A stretch of 40,886 nucleotides of DNA from SAR86 cluster bacterium (GTDB taxonomy: Bacteria > Pseudomonadota > Gammaproteobacteria > Magnimaribacterales > D2472): contig JADHNM010000003.1 of assembly GCA_016779505.1 (NCBI GenBank), positions 1 to 40,886 on the forward strand. The letters are read 5' to 3'. The translations under genes were made by a program, and so were the position numbers. Within the stretch, counting starts at the first letter, position 1. The number at the start of each line of letters is the position of its first letter. Shown here one piece after another: positions 9,228 through 19,499 of the stretch. The notes under the pieces are model-generated. The model did no database searches. It was not told the DNA's origin and worked only from the letters and a program-made list of their open reading frames with translations.

Positions 9228-11784
9228 ACTAAGAGCTAAGTTTTTAGAGTACTTCAGCAACAACGATCATGAAGTTGTTGAGTCTAGCCCATTGATACCA
9301 GCTAATGACGAGACGTTGTTATTTACAAATGCCGGAATGGTTCAATTTAAAGATGTCTTTTTGGGGTCTGATAAACGTTCTTATAAAAGAGCAACAACAA
9401 CTCAACGATGCATTCGGGCAGGCGGGAAGCATAATGATTTGGAGAATGTAGGTTATACCCTCAGGCATCATACGTTCTTTGAGATGTTGGGCAACTTTAG
9501 CTTTGGAGATTATTTTAAAGAAGAAGCAATTCAACTGGCATGGAATTTTTTAACAAATGAATTAAATTTAGAAAAAGAAAAATTATGGATTTCTGTTTTT
9601 AGAGAAGATGATGAGGCGGCAGAAATATGGTCATCAAAGATTGGTATTGATCCAGAGAGAATCGTACGATTGGATGAAGAAGATAATTTCTGGTCTATGG
9701 GTGATACAGGTCCCTGTGGACCTTGTTCTGAAATTTACTATGATCATGGCGAGCAATATGAAGGTACACCTCCAGGATCACCCGGGGATGATGGAGATAG
9801 ATTTGTAGAAATTTGGAATTTAGTCTTCATGCAATTTAATAGAGATGCTGCTGGTGAATTAACACCTTTACCTAAACCATCTGTTGATACCGGCATGGGC
9901 TTGGAGCGAGTTGCTGCAGTGATGCAAGGCGTAAATTCAAATTATGAAACAGATCTTTTCCTAAACCTTATTCAAGCCTCTGAAGATGCCATTCAGTCTC
10001 CTGGAGCACCATCTCATAAAGTAATTGCAGATCATATAAGAAGCGTTAGCTTTTTGATTGCCGATGGTATCACTCCTTCCAATGAAGGAAGAGGATATGT
10101 TCTCAGAAGAATCATGCGCAGAGCCATCCGTCATGGATACAAGCTTGGAGCCAAGGAACCATTTTTACATGCATTAGTGGATCCATTAGTAAAAGAAATG
10201 AACTCTGCGTTTCCAATGCTAGAATCTAATCAAAAACACATTGAGGAAACTATTCACAATGAAGAGAATAAGTTTCTTGAAACATTGGATAAAGGGATTG
10301 AAATTTTAGAAAAAGAAATTGCTGGCATGAGTTCAAAGATTATCCCTGGGGAAATTGTCTTTAAACTGCATGATACATTTGGCTTCCCTTTTGATCTAAC
10401 TGCAGATATTGCTCGTGAACAAGATTTAGAGTTAGATCAAGCAGGTTTTAAAAAATGCATGGAAGAGCAAATTAAAAATTCAAAATCCGCAAGTAAATTT
10501 AAAGGTACTCAATTAGATCTATCTGCAATTGATGAAACTCAATTTTTAGGCTATGACCGATTAAATGCAGAGGGGAAAGTTTTAGGATTATGGGATGACG
10601 ATCTGCAGGTAGATTCTGCAACTCCAGGAAAAGAATATATTCTTGCCTTGGACCAATCTCCATTTTATGCAGAGTCAGGGGGCCAGGTTGGGGATCAAGG
10701 AGAGTTTTCGGGTTCTAATGGAAGCGGGCAAGTGGTGGATTGTATTAAACAAGGAAAAATTTTTCTTCATAAGATTAATTTGGAAGAGGGCTCAATTAAC
10801 TTACATGATACTTTGAAACTTTCAGTCGCACCTATGATGAGAAGTGATGCGGCTTCTAATCATTCTGCAACTCATTTGATGCATGCAGCCTTAAAGCATG
10901 TGCTTGGCCATCATGTTGAGCAAAAAGGATCCCTTGTAGATTCTTCAAAGTTACGTTTTGATTTTTCACATCCCAAGGCTGTAACCAAAGATGAGCTTAA
11001 ACAAATAGAATTATTGGTTAATCAACAAACTCTAAGTAATGCTGAGGTAAAAACAGAATTAATGCAGCTTGATGATGCTATAGCGTCTGGTGCAGAGGCA
11101 ATGTTTGGAGAAAAATATGAGGATGAGGTCAGGGTTTTATCCATGGGCGATGGTTTCTCGGTAGAGCTTTGCGGCGGGACCCATGTATCGAGAACTGGCG
11201 ATATTGGGATGTTTACAATTTTAAGTGAATCCAGTGTTTCTTCCGGAGTGAGAAGGATTGAAGCCGTTACTGGCTTGAAAGCTGTGGAATTAATGCTAGA
11301 CATTCGATCTCAACTTCAAGATGTCCAAGGAATATTAAATGTTGGAGCTCCTCAGGTTAGCTCTAAAGTTGAAGATTTAATCAAAGAAAATAAATCTCTC
11401 AAAAAAGGAAATAAAATCAAAGACCAATCTACTGTTGAGATTAAAGAAGTCATTCATAAAATTAATAACTTTGATTTAGTCCTCATTGAAGCAGATACGC
11501 AAAACATTCAAGATCTGAGACAGTTGGTTGATAGCTCCAAAAAAGGTCAATCTGAAAGATGTGTTTTAATTTTTAGCCACCATGACTCAAAATTGCTTAT
11601 GGTCTGTGGGGTAACAGATGATATTCAAGAATCTCTTAGTGCCCATGATGTGATTCAAACAATAGCAAAAGCGACTAATGGAAAAGGGGGCGGACGTAAG
11701 GATTTTGCCCAAGGCGCAGGTGAGGCTGAAAATTTTAAAGAATTTGTTAATTCTATTCCTGATATCGTACAATCCATCGCTTAG
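9214..11784 (+). CDS. alaS: Alanyl-tRNA synthetase
   Basis: Class II aaRS opening (LRAKFLEYF...HEVVESSPLIPANDETLLFTNAGM), editing domain (HSATHLMHAAL, CGGTHV), C-terminal GGGGRKDFAQGAG-like motif. Overlaps the upstream CDS by 14 nt. Confidence 0.98.
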   Translation: MLTSELRAKFLEYFSNNDHEVVESSPLIPANDETLLFTNAGMVQFKDVFLGSDKRSYKRATTTQRCIRAGGKHNDLENVGYTLRHHTFFEMLGNFSFGDYFKEEAIQLAWNFLTNELNLEKEKLWISVFREDDEAAEIWSSKIGIDPERIVRLDEEDNFWSMGDTGPCGPCSEIYYDHGEQYEGTPPGSPGDDGDRFVEIWNLVFMQFNRDAAGELTPLPKPSVDTGMGLERVAAVMQGVNSNYETDLFLNLIQASEDAIQSPGAPSHKVIADHIRSVSFLIADGITPSNEGRGYVLRRIMRRAIRHGYKLGAKEPFLHALVDPLVKEMNSAFPMLESNQKHIEETIHNEENKFLETLDKGIEILEKEIAGMSSKIIPGEIVFKLHDTFGFPFDLTADIAREQDLELDQAGFKKCMEEQIKNSKSASKFKGTQLDLSAIDETQFLGYDRLNAEGKVLGLWDDDLQVDSATPGKEYILALDQSPFYAESGGQVGDQGEFSGSNGSGQVVDCIKQGKIFLHKINLEEGSINLHDTLKLSVAPMMRSDAASNHSATHLMHAALKHVLGHHVEQKGSLVDSSKLRFDFSHPKAVTKDELKQIELLVNQQTLSNAEVKTELMQLDDAIASGAEAMFGEKYEDEVRVLSMGDGFSVELCGGTHVSRTGDIGMFTILSESSVSSGVRRIEAVTGLKAVELMLDIRSQLQDVQGILNVGAPQVSSKVEDLIKENKSLKKGNKIKDQSTVEIKEVIHKINNFDLVLIEADTQNIQDLRQLVDSSKKGQSERCVLIFSHHDSKLLMVCGVTDDIQESLSAHDVIQTIAKATNGKGGGRKDFAQGAGEAENFKEFVNSIPDIVQSIA

Positions 11785-11802
11785 TTAGTAAGCTTCTTAA
11801 TT

Positions 11803-13014
11803 ATGGAAACGATAGTATTAAAATTTGGCGGGACTTCTGTTGGGTCACCCGATAGGATCACTGCTGTTGCAAATTTAATTAAGTCAGCCACTGAAGAAGC
11901 ATCACCTGTTGTGGTTGTTTCTGCCATGAGCGGAGAAACAAATCGTCTTATTGATTTAGCTAAATCCTTTGGTTCTGAGCCAAATAAAAGAGAATTCGAT
12001 GCGCTTGTTTCAACTGGTGAGATGGTTAGCGCGTCATTGGTTGCAATTGCCTTAAATCAATTAGGCCTTAAGGCCAAATCATTATCAGCCGCTCAATTTG
12101 GAATGAAAACAACTTCTAATTTTTCACGTGCAAAGATCCTTGATCTTGATAAAAATATTATTTTTAAAACCATCGAAGATGGCTATATCCCAATCATTAC
12201 TGGATTTCAGGGGGTTACCAACGAGGGAGATACTACTACCATGGGTAGAGGTGGCAGCGATACTACTGCAGTGGCAATAGCAGCCTCAATAAAATCTAAG
12301 CGCTGTGATATATACACCGATGTTGATGGCATCTATACAACTGATCCTAGAATAGTGCCTGATGCAAAAAAACTTGACTCAATAAGCATAGAGGAAATGT
12401 TGGAACTAGCAGGTCAGGGTGCTAAAGTTATGCAGATACGCGCTGTTGAATTTGCAAATAAATATAAAGTTTTAGTTAGAGTTTTATCAAGCTTTGAGCC
12501 AGGTTCAGGCACACTTATTTTACAGGAGGAAGATGGAATGGAAGATGCTGTTATTACAGGTATTGCTTCTCAAACAGATCAGACTAAGTTTACTCTTCAT
12601 GGAGTGGTAGATACTCCAGGGATTGCCTCTGGTATTTTAAGCCCAGTCAGCGAAGCTGGCATTGAAGTAGATGTTATTGTTCAGAATGTTAGTGTCTCGG
12701 GAAAAACAGACTTTACATTTACCGTCGGAACTTCTGATAGGGTTGAAGTGGAATCTGTTTTAAAAGAAAAAATGCAAGGTATCTCGTTTGATGAGTTAAT
12801 TATTGATGAAGGCATAGGCAAGGTTTCGTTGGTGGGTGTAGGGATGCGTTCCCATGCTGGAATAGCAAGCACAGCATTTAACGCCCTGGCTGATGCTGGT
12901 ATTAACATTCAAATGATCAGCACCTCAGAGATCAAAATTACAATTGTAATTTCTAAAGAGCAATTAGAGGATGCAGTTAAGACTTTGCACGAAGCCTTTA
13001 ATTTAGGAGACTAA
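11803..13014 (+). CDS. lysC: Aspartate kinase
   Basis: VLKFGGTSVG, FQGVTNEGDTTTMGRGGSDTTAVAIA, C-terminal ACT domains. Confidence 0.95.
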   Translation: METIVLKFGGTSVGSPDRITAVANLIKSATEEASPVVVVSAMSGETNRLIDLAKSFGSEPNKREFDALVSTGEMVSASLVAIALNQLGLKAKSLSAAQFGMKTTSNFSRAKILDLDKNIIFKTIEDGYIPIITGFQGVTNEGDTTTMGRGGSDTTAVAIAASIKSKRCDIYTDVDGIYTTDPRIVPDAKKLDSISIEEMLELAGQGAKVMQIRAVEFANKYKVLVRVLSSFEPGSGTLILQEEDGMEDAVITGIASQTDQTKFTLHGVVDTPGIASGILSPVSEAGIEVDVIVQNVSVSGKTDFTFTVGTSDRVEVESVLKEKMQGISFDELIIDEGIGKVSLVGVGMRSHAGIASTAFNALADAGINIQMISTSEIKITIVISKEQLEDAVKTLHEAFNLGD

Positions 13015-14348
13015 TGTACGATCTAATTTTAAAGAATGGAACCCTCGTAAATGAAGGGTCAATCTATGAATCTGATATTGCTATTAAAGGAGATCGAATT
13101 GAAAAAATTTCTTCTTCGATAGACGCAGAAGCAAAAAAAATAATAGACCTTGATGGCAAATATATTTTGCCAGGTTTAATCGATGATCAAGTCCACTTCA
13201 GAGAACCTGGCCTGACGCACAAAGGCAACATTCAATCTGAAAGCAGAGCAGGCTTAGCAGGAGGCGTGACTAGTTATTTTGAAATGCCTAATGTGAATCC
13301 AACTACAACCAATCGAAAGAATTTACAGGCTAAGTTTGATCTTGCAGCAACTAAATCGCATGCAAATTACTCCTTTTACATGGGGGCAAGCAATACAAAC
13401 ATTGATGAAATCAAACAATTAGACAATACCCTTGCTTGTGGGCTTAAAGTTTTCATGGGGGCTTCAACCGGAGACATGCTGGTCGATAACCAAGATACCC
13501 TTGAAGCCATATTCAGAGAAGCGCCTGTTAATATTGTTACGCATTGTGAAGACACTCCAACCATTATTGAAAATGAGAAGGCAATTATCGCTGAATATGG
13601 AGAAGACATTGATGCAAAGTTCCATCCCAGAATAAGAGATGCGGCATCGTGTCTAAAATCATCTCAATTGGCTTATGACTTAGCAACAAAACATGGCTCA
13701 AATCTTCATATCCTGCATTTAACCACTGCAGATGAGATGAAATTATTCACAGAGGGAGAAATAACAGGTAAAAAAATCACTGCTGAGGTTTGTGTGCATC
13801 ACTTATTTTTTAGTGAAGCTGATTATGAAACGCGTGGAAATTTTATTAAATGCAATCCCAGCGTAAAATCAGAGCAAGACAGGTTAGCGCTGATTGATGC
13901 TGTGCAAAAAAATAAGATTGATATTATTGCAACAGACCATGCTCCTCATACACTTGAAGAAAAACAACAACCATATTTGCAAGCTCCAAGTGGACTACCT
14001 CTCAATCAACATTCATTGCTTGTTTTATTAGATTTTTATAACAAAGGAATATTTACTCTGGAACAAATTGTTCAGAAAACCAGTCATAACATTGCTGAGC
14101 GCTTCCAAATAAAAGATAGGGGTTATATAAGAGAGGGATCTTTTGCTGACCTTGCTATCGTAGACTTAAGTGCAAACACTTTGGTTACCAATGAAAATAT
14201 TTTATATCATTGTGGTTGGTCTCCCTTCATAGACTACACTTTTCCTGCTGCTGTTGTTCATACAATAATCAATGGTGAGATTGTTTTTGAAGATGGGGTT
14301 TTGAAAGAGCAATTGCCTATTGGCAGTCGAATTGAATTTAATAGATAG
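13014..14348 (+). CDS. pyrC: Dihydroorotase / cyclic amidohydrolase
   Basis: LPGLIDDQVHFREPGLTHKG, EMPNVNPTTT, KVFMGAS, CEVCVHHL-like region, ATDHAPHT. Start overlaps the lysC stop. Confidence 0.85.
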   Translation: MYDLILKNGTLVNEGSIYESDIAIKGDRIEKISSSIDAEAKKIIDLDGKYILPGLIDDQVHFREPGLTHKGNIQSESRAGLAGGVTSYFEMPNVNPTTTNRKNLQAKFDLAATKSHANYSFYMGASNTNIDEIKQLDNTLACGLKVFMGASTGDMLVDNQDTLEAIFREAPVNIVTHCEDTPTIIENEKAIIAEYGEDIDAKFHPRIRDAASCLKSSQLAYDLATKHGSNLHILHLTTADEMKLFTEGEITGKKITAEVCVHHLFFSEADYETRGNFIKCNPSVKSEQDRLALIDAVQKNKIDIIATDHAPHTLEEKQQPYLQAPSGLPLNQHSLLVLLDFYNKGIFTLEQIVQKTSHNIAERFQIKDRGYIREGSFADLAIVDLSANTLVTNENILYHCGWSPFIDYTFPAAVVHTIINGEIVFEDGVLKEQLPIGSRIEFNR

Positions 14349-14394
14349 TATTATTTTCTTCTTTTAAAGCGTTATAATTCCTGTCCAAAAAATC

Positions 14395-14484
14395 GGAGAG
14401 TTGGCTGAGTGGTCGAAAGCGCCTCCCTGCTAAGGAGGTATACGGGCAACTGTATCGAGGGTTCGAATCCCTCACTCTCCGCCA
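14395..14484 (+). tRNA. tRNA-Ser (anticodon GCT)
   Basis: GGAGAGTTGGCTGAGTGGTCGAAAGCGCCTCCCTGCTAAGGAGGTATACGGGCAACTGTATCGAGGGTTCGAATCCCTCACTCTCCGCCA: long variable arm, GGAGAGT/ACTCTCC acceptor stem, encoded CCA. Confidence 0.96.
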
Positions 14485-14487
14485 GTT

Positions 14488-15021
14488 TTATATATCCTTT
14501 TCCATTCTAACCATTGGAACAGTTTTGCCTGATTGTGTTTGATATAAGATCTCTTCTATCGGCTGATAGCCCTTAGCTTTATATAAAAATAAACCTGATT
14601 GTGTGGCCATTAATTCACATTTCTTAAAACCCAACTTTTTTGCCGCTTGCTCTCCTAAACTCATAACTAGAGAGCCAACTCCCATTCTTATCCAGTTGGG
14701 ATGTGTATACATAGCTCTAATTCGAGCTGAATCTGTCGCCGGAATAAGAAACTTATCATCTCTATTGGGCGTATGATTGCCACCAAACAAAGTCTCTCTG
14801 TTACTCCATCCACCACATCCAACAAAATTTGTATCACTGAAGATCATAAAATAAGTTTGATCTTTGATAAGCTGATCATCCAGCCCCATGCTATCGAACG
14901 AAGCCTCTAATTGATCAGAATTAAGTAAGGGTCCCAAGAGTTGGGTGATTGATAGTTTCATCAACTTTTGGATAGCTGGAATATCATCAAGCTCGGCTAT
15001 TCTATGAGTAAACTCATGCAT
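14488..15021 (-). CDS. GNAT-family N-acetyltransferase
   Basis: IRAMYTHPNWIRMGVGSLVMSLGEQAAKKLGFKKCELMAT acetyl-CoA-binding region. Confidence 0.82.
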   Translation of the reverse strand: MHEFTHRIAELDDIPAIQKLMKLSITQLLGPLLNSDQLEASFDSMGLDDQLIKDQTYFMIFSDTNFVGCGGWSNRETLFGGNHTPNRDDKFLIPATDSARIRAMYTHPNWIRMGVGSLVMSLGEQAAKKLGFKKCELMATQSGLFLYKAKGYQPIEEILYQTQSGKTVPMVRMEKDI

Positions 15022-15099
15022 ATTTTTGTATTTTAATCTCCATGATTATTATAGTAACTGTTAAAATATTTTTATAAATTTCTCCTATTTTTTTATTGC

Positions 15100-16407
15100 A
15101 TGAGCCCATCAAATTCAGAAAGTCCTGTATCTGCATTCGATAGAACTCTTGAAGATATCTTGGAATTGCTAAATGAGGATACTCAGCATTTTATTTATCT
15201 AACTGGCGCAGCGGGAACTGGTAAAACAACTCTGATAGAGAGAGTGAAAGATGAGTGTTTGCTTAAAAAAATGGTTGTCGCTCCCACTGGAGTTGCAGCA
15301 TTAAATATTGGTGGGAGTACTATTAATTCAGCATTTAGAATTGGCTTTGATACCTTTCCGGTGATTCAAGAATCAAAGGATCCACGCTTTAAAAAATTAT
15401 TAAAAAACCTTGAGTTACTCATTATCGATGAAATTTCTATGGTTAGAGCGCCCATGCTTGATGCCATTTCAGAAACCTTACAAATACATCGTAATTCATC
15501 CAAGCCCTTTGGCGGAATCCATGTTCTGGCATGTGGTGATTTGTTTCAGTTACCCCCGGTAGTTAAAGAGAATGAGGAAACTGCAATTTTTGAAAGATAT
15601 CAATCAGTCTATTTTTTTAGTGCAGATAATTTTCAAGCCATTGAAAAGCCATCTTTTTTTGAATTGGTGAGCTCATTCAGGCAACAAGATGATAAAGAGT
15701 TTTATGATTTGTTGAATAATATTCGTCTTGGTAAGAACCTTGAAGCCTCGATCAAGAAAATTAATCAGACCTGTCATAATCCAGAATTTGATACTGAGTC
15801 ATCACTTATTATTACCTCAAGAAAGTATCGAGCCGAACAAATCAATGAGGAGATGTTAAATTTGATAGATGGTCCAGCGACTGCTGCAAAATCAAAAGAG
15901 CAAGGTGAGCTCAATGAAAATGATTTACCAGCTCCAAGAGAACTGCGTGTTAAAGAGGATGCCAAGGTTATGTTTATTAAAAATGATCCTGATGGGAGAT
16001 GGGTCAATGGAACTATTGGAGTCGTGATTGATTGTTCAGATAAAAACAAGAAAGTGATCAAGGTTAAAGTTGAAAAAGAGGTATTTAAAGTAAAAAGAGA
16101 AGAATGGAATAAAGTCAGGTATGTCTATGATGAATTTAATGATGAAATGGAAGAAGAGGTTGTCTCTTCTTTTAAACAATTTCCACTGAAACTAGGTTGG
16201 GCAGTTACCATTCATAAAGCCCAAGGTTTAACTCTTGAAAGTTGCTCTGTTGATCTTGGTGATGGAGCTTTTGCAACTGGTCAAGCATATGTTGCTCTTA
16301 GTCGATGCAAAACCTTAGACTCCTTAAATCTATATAGAGAACTTAAAGTCAGAGACGCTTTGGTTGATCCAGACATTCAAGATTTTCATGCAGAACACTT
16401 TGGATAG
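15100..16407 (+). CDS. Pif1-like/RecD-like AAA ATP-dependent helicase
   Basis: GAAGTGKTTLI, VVAPTGVAALNIGGSTINSAF, LLIIDEISMVRAPMLD, CGDLFQLPPV, GWAVTIHKAQGLTLE, YVALSRCK. Confidence 0.9.
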   Translation: MSPSNSESPVSAFDRTLEDILELLNEDTQHFIYLTGAAGTGKTTLIERVKDECLLKKMVVAPTGVAALNIGGSTINSAFRIGFDTFPVIQESKDPRFKKLLKNLELLIIDEISMVRAPMLDAISETLQIHRNSSKPFGGIHVLACGDLFQLPPVVKENEETAIFERYQSVYFFSADNFQAIEKPSFFELVSSFRQQDDKEFYDLLNNIRLGKNLEASIKKINQTCHNPEFDTESSLIITSRKYRAEQINEEMLNLIDGPATAAKSKEQGELNENDLPAPRELRVKEDAKVMFIKNDPDGRWVNGTIGVVIDCSDKNKKVIKVKVEKEVFKVKREEWNKVRYVYDEFNDEMEEEVVSSFKQFPLKLGWAVTIHKAQGLTLESCSVDLGDGAFATGQAYVALSRCKTLDSLNLYRELKVRDALVDPDIQDFHAEHFG

Positions 16408-16443
16408 TTCTACAATGGAACTTTACTTTTTACAATTGAGTCC

Positions 16444-17814
16444 ATGGAAAATCTGATATCTCACATTTCTGAATTTATTATTAAATTTTCTGATTTTGTT
16501 TGGGAGTGGAATGCTCCGTTTTTAGTTGGGGCAGGCATATACTTTCTTATTTTCTCAAAACTTACTCCTTTTAAATATATCCGTCATGCCTTCGACTTAA
16601 TTAGAGGCAAGCATACAAAACAAGAAGACATTGGAGAGGTCACTCATTTCCAAGCTTTAACTACAGCATTATCAGGCACCATTGGTCTAGGAAATATTTC
16701 TGGTGTTGCCCTTGCTATTGGTTATGGCGGTCCAGGAGTAATTTTTTGGATGTGGGTGACTGCAATTGTAGGCATAGCAACTAAATTTTTTACTTGCACT
16801 TTATCTGTCATGTATCGAGATGTGGATGAAGATGGCACAGTCCGCAGCGGACCAATGTACATTATTAAAAACGCACTTCCAAAGTCTATGATGCCATTGG
16901 CATATTTTTTTGCAGCCGCCGGCTTAATTGGTGCTTTACCAGGATTTCAAAGCAATCAAATGGTTCAAATGCTTGAAACGATACCAATATTTGATTTCAA
17001 ACATTTTAATTTAATAGCCGGAATAGTCTTGGCTGCAATCACTGGAGCTATAATTTTTGGCGGATTGGTGAGAATAGCAAAGGTTTCTCAGTGGCTTGTA
17101 CCCTTTATGAGTATCTTATATTTTGGCTCTATCATGGTTGCGCTAATATTAAATTTTGATGCGGTTATTCCTGCATTTCAAATTATTATCAAAGATGCTT
17201 TTACAGGCTCTGCAGTTGCTGGGGGAAGTGTTATAGCTGTAATTATCATGGGTGTTAAAAGAAGCGCTCATTCCAATGAAGCAGGCATAGGAACAGAGTC
17301 ACTTGTTCATGGTGCTGCAAAAACTTCAAATCCAGTTAAACAAGGCTTGGTTGCTATGCTAGGACCAATTTTTGATACTTTAATAATGTGCACATCTACT
17401 GCATTGTTAATTATTATTTCAGGTGTTTGGTTAAACATAGGCTCAGGTGTTGAGGGCGTTAAATTAACTGCCGAAGCATTTAGCGTTCTTCTTGGTCCTA
17501 TGGGATATGCAATTTTGCTTATCTGTGTCGTCAGTTTTGGAGCAAGTACTATCTTTACTTACTCATTTTATGGCTCTGCTTGCGCCCAATTTTTATTTGG
17601 TAAAAAAGGAGTAAAAGTTTATCAGTGGGTCATTATTTTCTTTGTTATCGTCTTTGCAGTCATACCCGTGAAGACCGCCATTGCTGTTATTGATCTTTCA
17701 TTTGCATTTATGGCAATACCAACATTAATTTCATCAGTTTGGTTGGCGCCGAAGGTGATTGAAAAGGCAAAAGATTATTTTGCAACTCTGGAGTCTAAAG
17801 CTTCTTCTGTTTAA
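16444..17814 (+). CDS. Alanine:cation (Na+) symporter family protein (AGCS)
   Basis: ALTTALSGTIGLGNISGVALAIGYGGPGVIFWMW and GVKRSAHSNEAGIGTESLVHGAAKTS, with multiple TM helices. Confidence 0.93.
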   Translation: MENLISHISEFIIKFSDFVWEWNAPFLVGAGIYFLIFSKLTPFKYIRHAFDLIRGKHTKQEDIGEVTHFQALTTALSGTIGLGNISGVALAIGYGGPGVIFWMWVTAIVGIATKFFTCTLSVMYRDVDEDGTVRSGPMYIIKNALPKSMMPLAYFFAAAGLIGALPGFQSNQMVQMLETIPIFDFKHFNLIAGIVLAAITGAIIFGGLVRIAKVSQWLVPFMSILYFGSIMVALILNFDAVIPAFQIIIKDAFTGSAVAGGSVIAVIIMGVKRSAHSNEAGIGTESLVHGAAKTSNPVKQGLVAMLGPIFDTLIMCTSTALLIIISGVWLNIGSGVEGVKLTAEAFSVLLGPMGYAILLICVVSFGASTIFTYSFYGSACAQFLFGKKGVKVYQWVIIFFVIVFAVIPVKTAIAVIDLSFAFMAIPTLISSVWLAPKVIEKAKDYFATLESKASSV

Positions 17815-17816
17815 GT

Positions 17817-19412
17817 TTATCCGTCTTTTAAAATTTCTCTAGCTGCATTTTTTCCAGGAAGGCCGGTAACACCGCCACCAGGATGAGTTCCTGAGCCACA
17901 CATATACAAAGATTTTAGTGGTCCCCTGTAGTTTCCATAATTCATTAAGGGTCTTGCAGCCCACATTTGATCGAGAGACATTTGCCCATGCATAATATCT
18001 CCACCAATTAATCCAAATTTTTCCTCTAAGTCTAATGGCGACAAAATCATCATTCCTAAAATAGACCCCCTAAAATTTGGTGCATGCTTTGTCACAGTTT
18101 CTATAATTGTATCTGCAGCAGCCAATCGATGATCATGCCATGAGCTGCCATCTGGTAGAGTAGGAGAGAATTGCTGACAGAATAAAGATGCAACATGTTG
18201 ACCTTCTGGAGCTAAAGTATCATCCATGGTTGAGGGAATTAACATTTCTACAATTGGTGCAGAAGACCAGCCATTAGACTTAGCATCGATATAAGCTTTG
18301 TCCATGTAATCTAGGGTAGGTGCTATAACAATACCGCTTTGATGATGCTCAGCTATTTCTTTGCCAGGTAGGGCAGAAAAATCTGGCAATTCAGAAAGAG
18401 CAACATTCATCCTAAAGGTGCCAGATCCACATTTATACCCATCCATGCTGCGATTAAACTCTGGATCTAAATCATCCTCAGAGATTAATTTTTTGTATAG
18501 GAGCTTGGGATTGAGATTTGAGATTATTTTTTTAGCTTTTCTTGTGCTTCCATCATCTAATTGAATTCCAATAGCGGCGCCATCCTCAACAATCACTTTA
18601 TCCACCGATGCATTTGTAAAGATCTCAACTCCATTTTCCCTGCATGCCTTTTCCATAGCTTGAGTGATTGCACCCATGCCACCAATAGCATGTCCCCAGG
18701 CACCTTTTTCCCCATCAACCTCGCCAAATACATGATGCAATAAGACATATGCTGATCCGGGGGTATCCGGGCTAGCAAAATTACCAACTATTGAATCAAA
18801 ACCAAAAGCAGCTTTTATGTGTTCATTTTCAAACCATGAATCAAGAAAGGATCGCGCACTTTTGGTAAAAAGATCATATACATCTCTATGCACTTGATTG
18901 CCTTTATTTGCTATTGGCCAAAGTTGCAAAGCAGCATTTAGTGCAGCCCTAATGCCTTGTTTTGGATTGGGCGGTGTTTTTATCGAAAGGCCTCTTAGCA
19001 CATCGGCCACTGCCTCTATTCGCTCATAATATTCAGGCAATCTCTCAGCATCTTTTTTAGAGAATTTTTTAAATTCGTTTTGAGTTCTCTCTAAGCCACC
19101 GCCTAATTTTAAATAGGTCTTATTATCAATGGGAAGGAAATTTGAAATAGGGCGCTTTACAACTTTCAAGCCATATTCCTTTAGTTTCATATCTTTAATG
19201 ATTTCTGGATTCAGCAAGCTAACCGTATAACTTGCAACTGAATTTCTAAATCCAGGATGAAATTCCTCAGTTACTGCTGCACCTCCTACAATAGATCTTC
19301 TTTCATAGATCTGAATTTTTAAGCCCTTTCTTGCTAAATAATAGGCGCATACCAAACCATTATGTCCGCCACCAATAATGATCGCATCTGATAAATTTTG
19401 AGAATTAGGCAT
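17817..19412 (-). CDS. FAD-dependent oxidoreductase, phytoene desaturase/PYROXD2-like
   Basis: Dinucleotide-binding IIGGGHNGLVCAYYLARKG; C-terminal MCGSGTHPGGGVTGLPGKNAA. Confidence 0.85.
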   Translation of the reverse strand: MPNSQNLSDAIIIGGGHNGLVCAYYLARKGLKIQIYERRSIVGGAAVTEEFHPGFRNSVASYTVSLLNPEIIKDMKLKEYGLKVVKRPISNFLPIDNKTYLKLGGGLERTQNEFKKFSKKDAERLPEYYERIEAVADVLRGLSIKTPPNPKQGIRAALNAALQLWPIANKGNQVHRDVYDLFTKSARSFLDSWFENEHIKAAFGFDSIVGNFASPDTPGSAYVLLHHVFGEVDGEKGAWGHAIGGMGAITQAMEKACRENGVEIFTNASVDKVIVEDGAAIGIQLDDGSTRKAKKIISNLNPKLLYKKLISEDDLDPEFNRSMDGYKCGSGTFRMNVALSELPDFSALPGKEIAEHHQSGIVIAPTLDYMDKAYIDAKSNGWSSAPIVEMLIPSTMDDTLAPEGQHVASLFCQQFSPTLPDGSSWHDHRLAAADTIIETVTKHAPNFRGSILGMMILSPLDLEEKFGLIGGDIMHGQMSLDQMWAARPLMNYGNYRGPLKSLYMCGSGTHPGGGVTGLPGKNAAREILKDG

Positions 19413-19499
19413 ACACCTATTATACCTTTCAATGAATCTTTCAAATAAATAATGTATATTTAATGGAGAAATATTTTCTTTTATTTGAGGTAATAAAAA

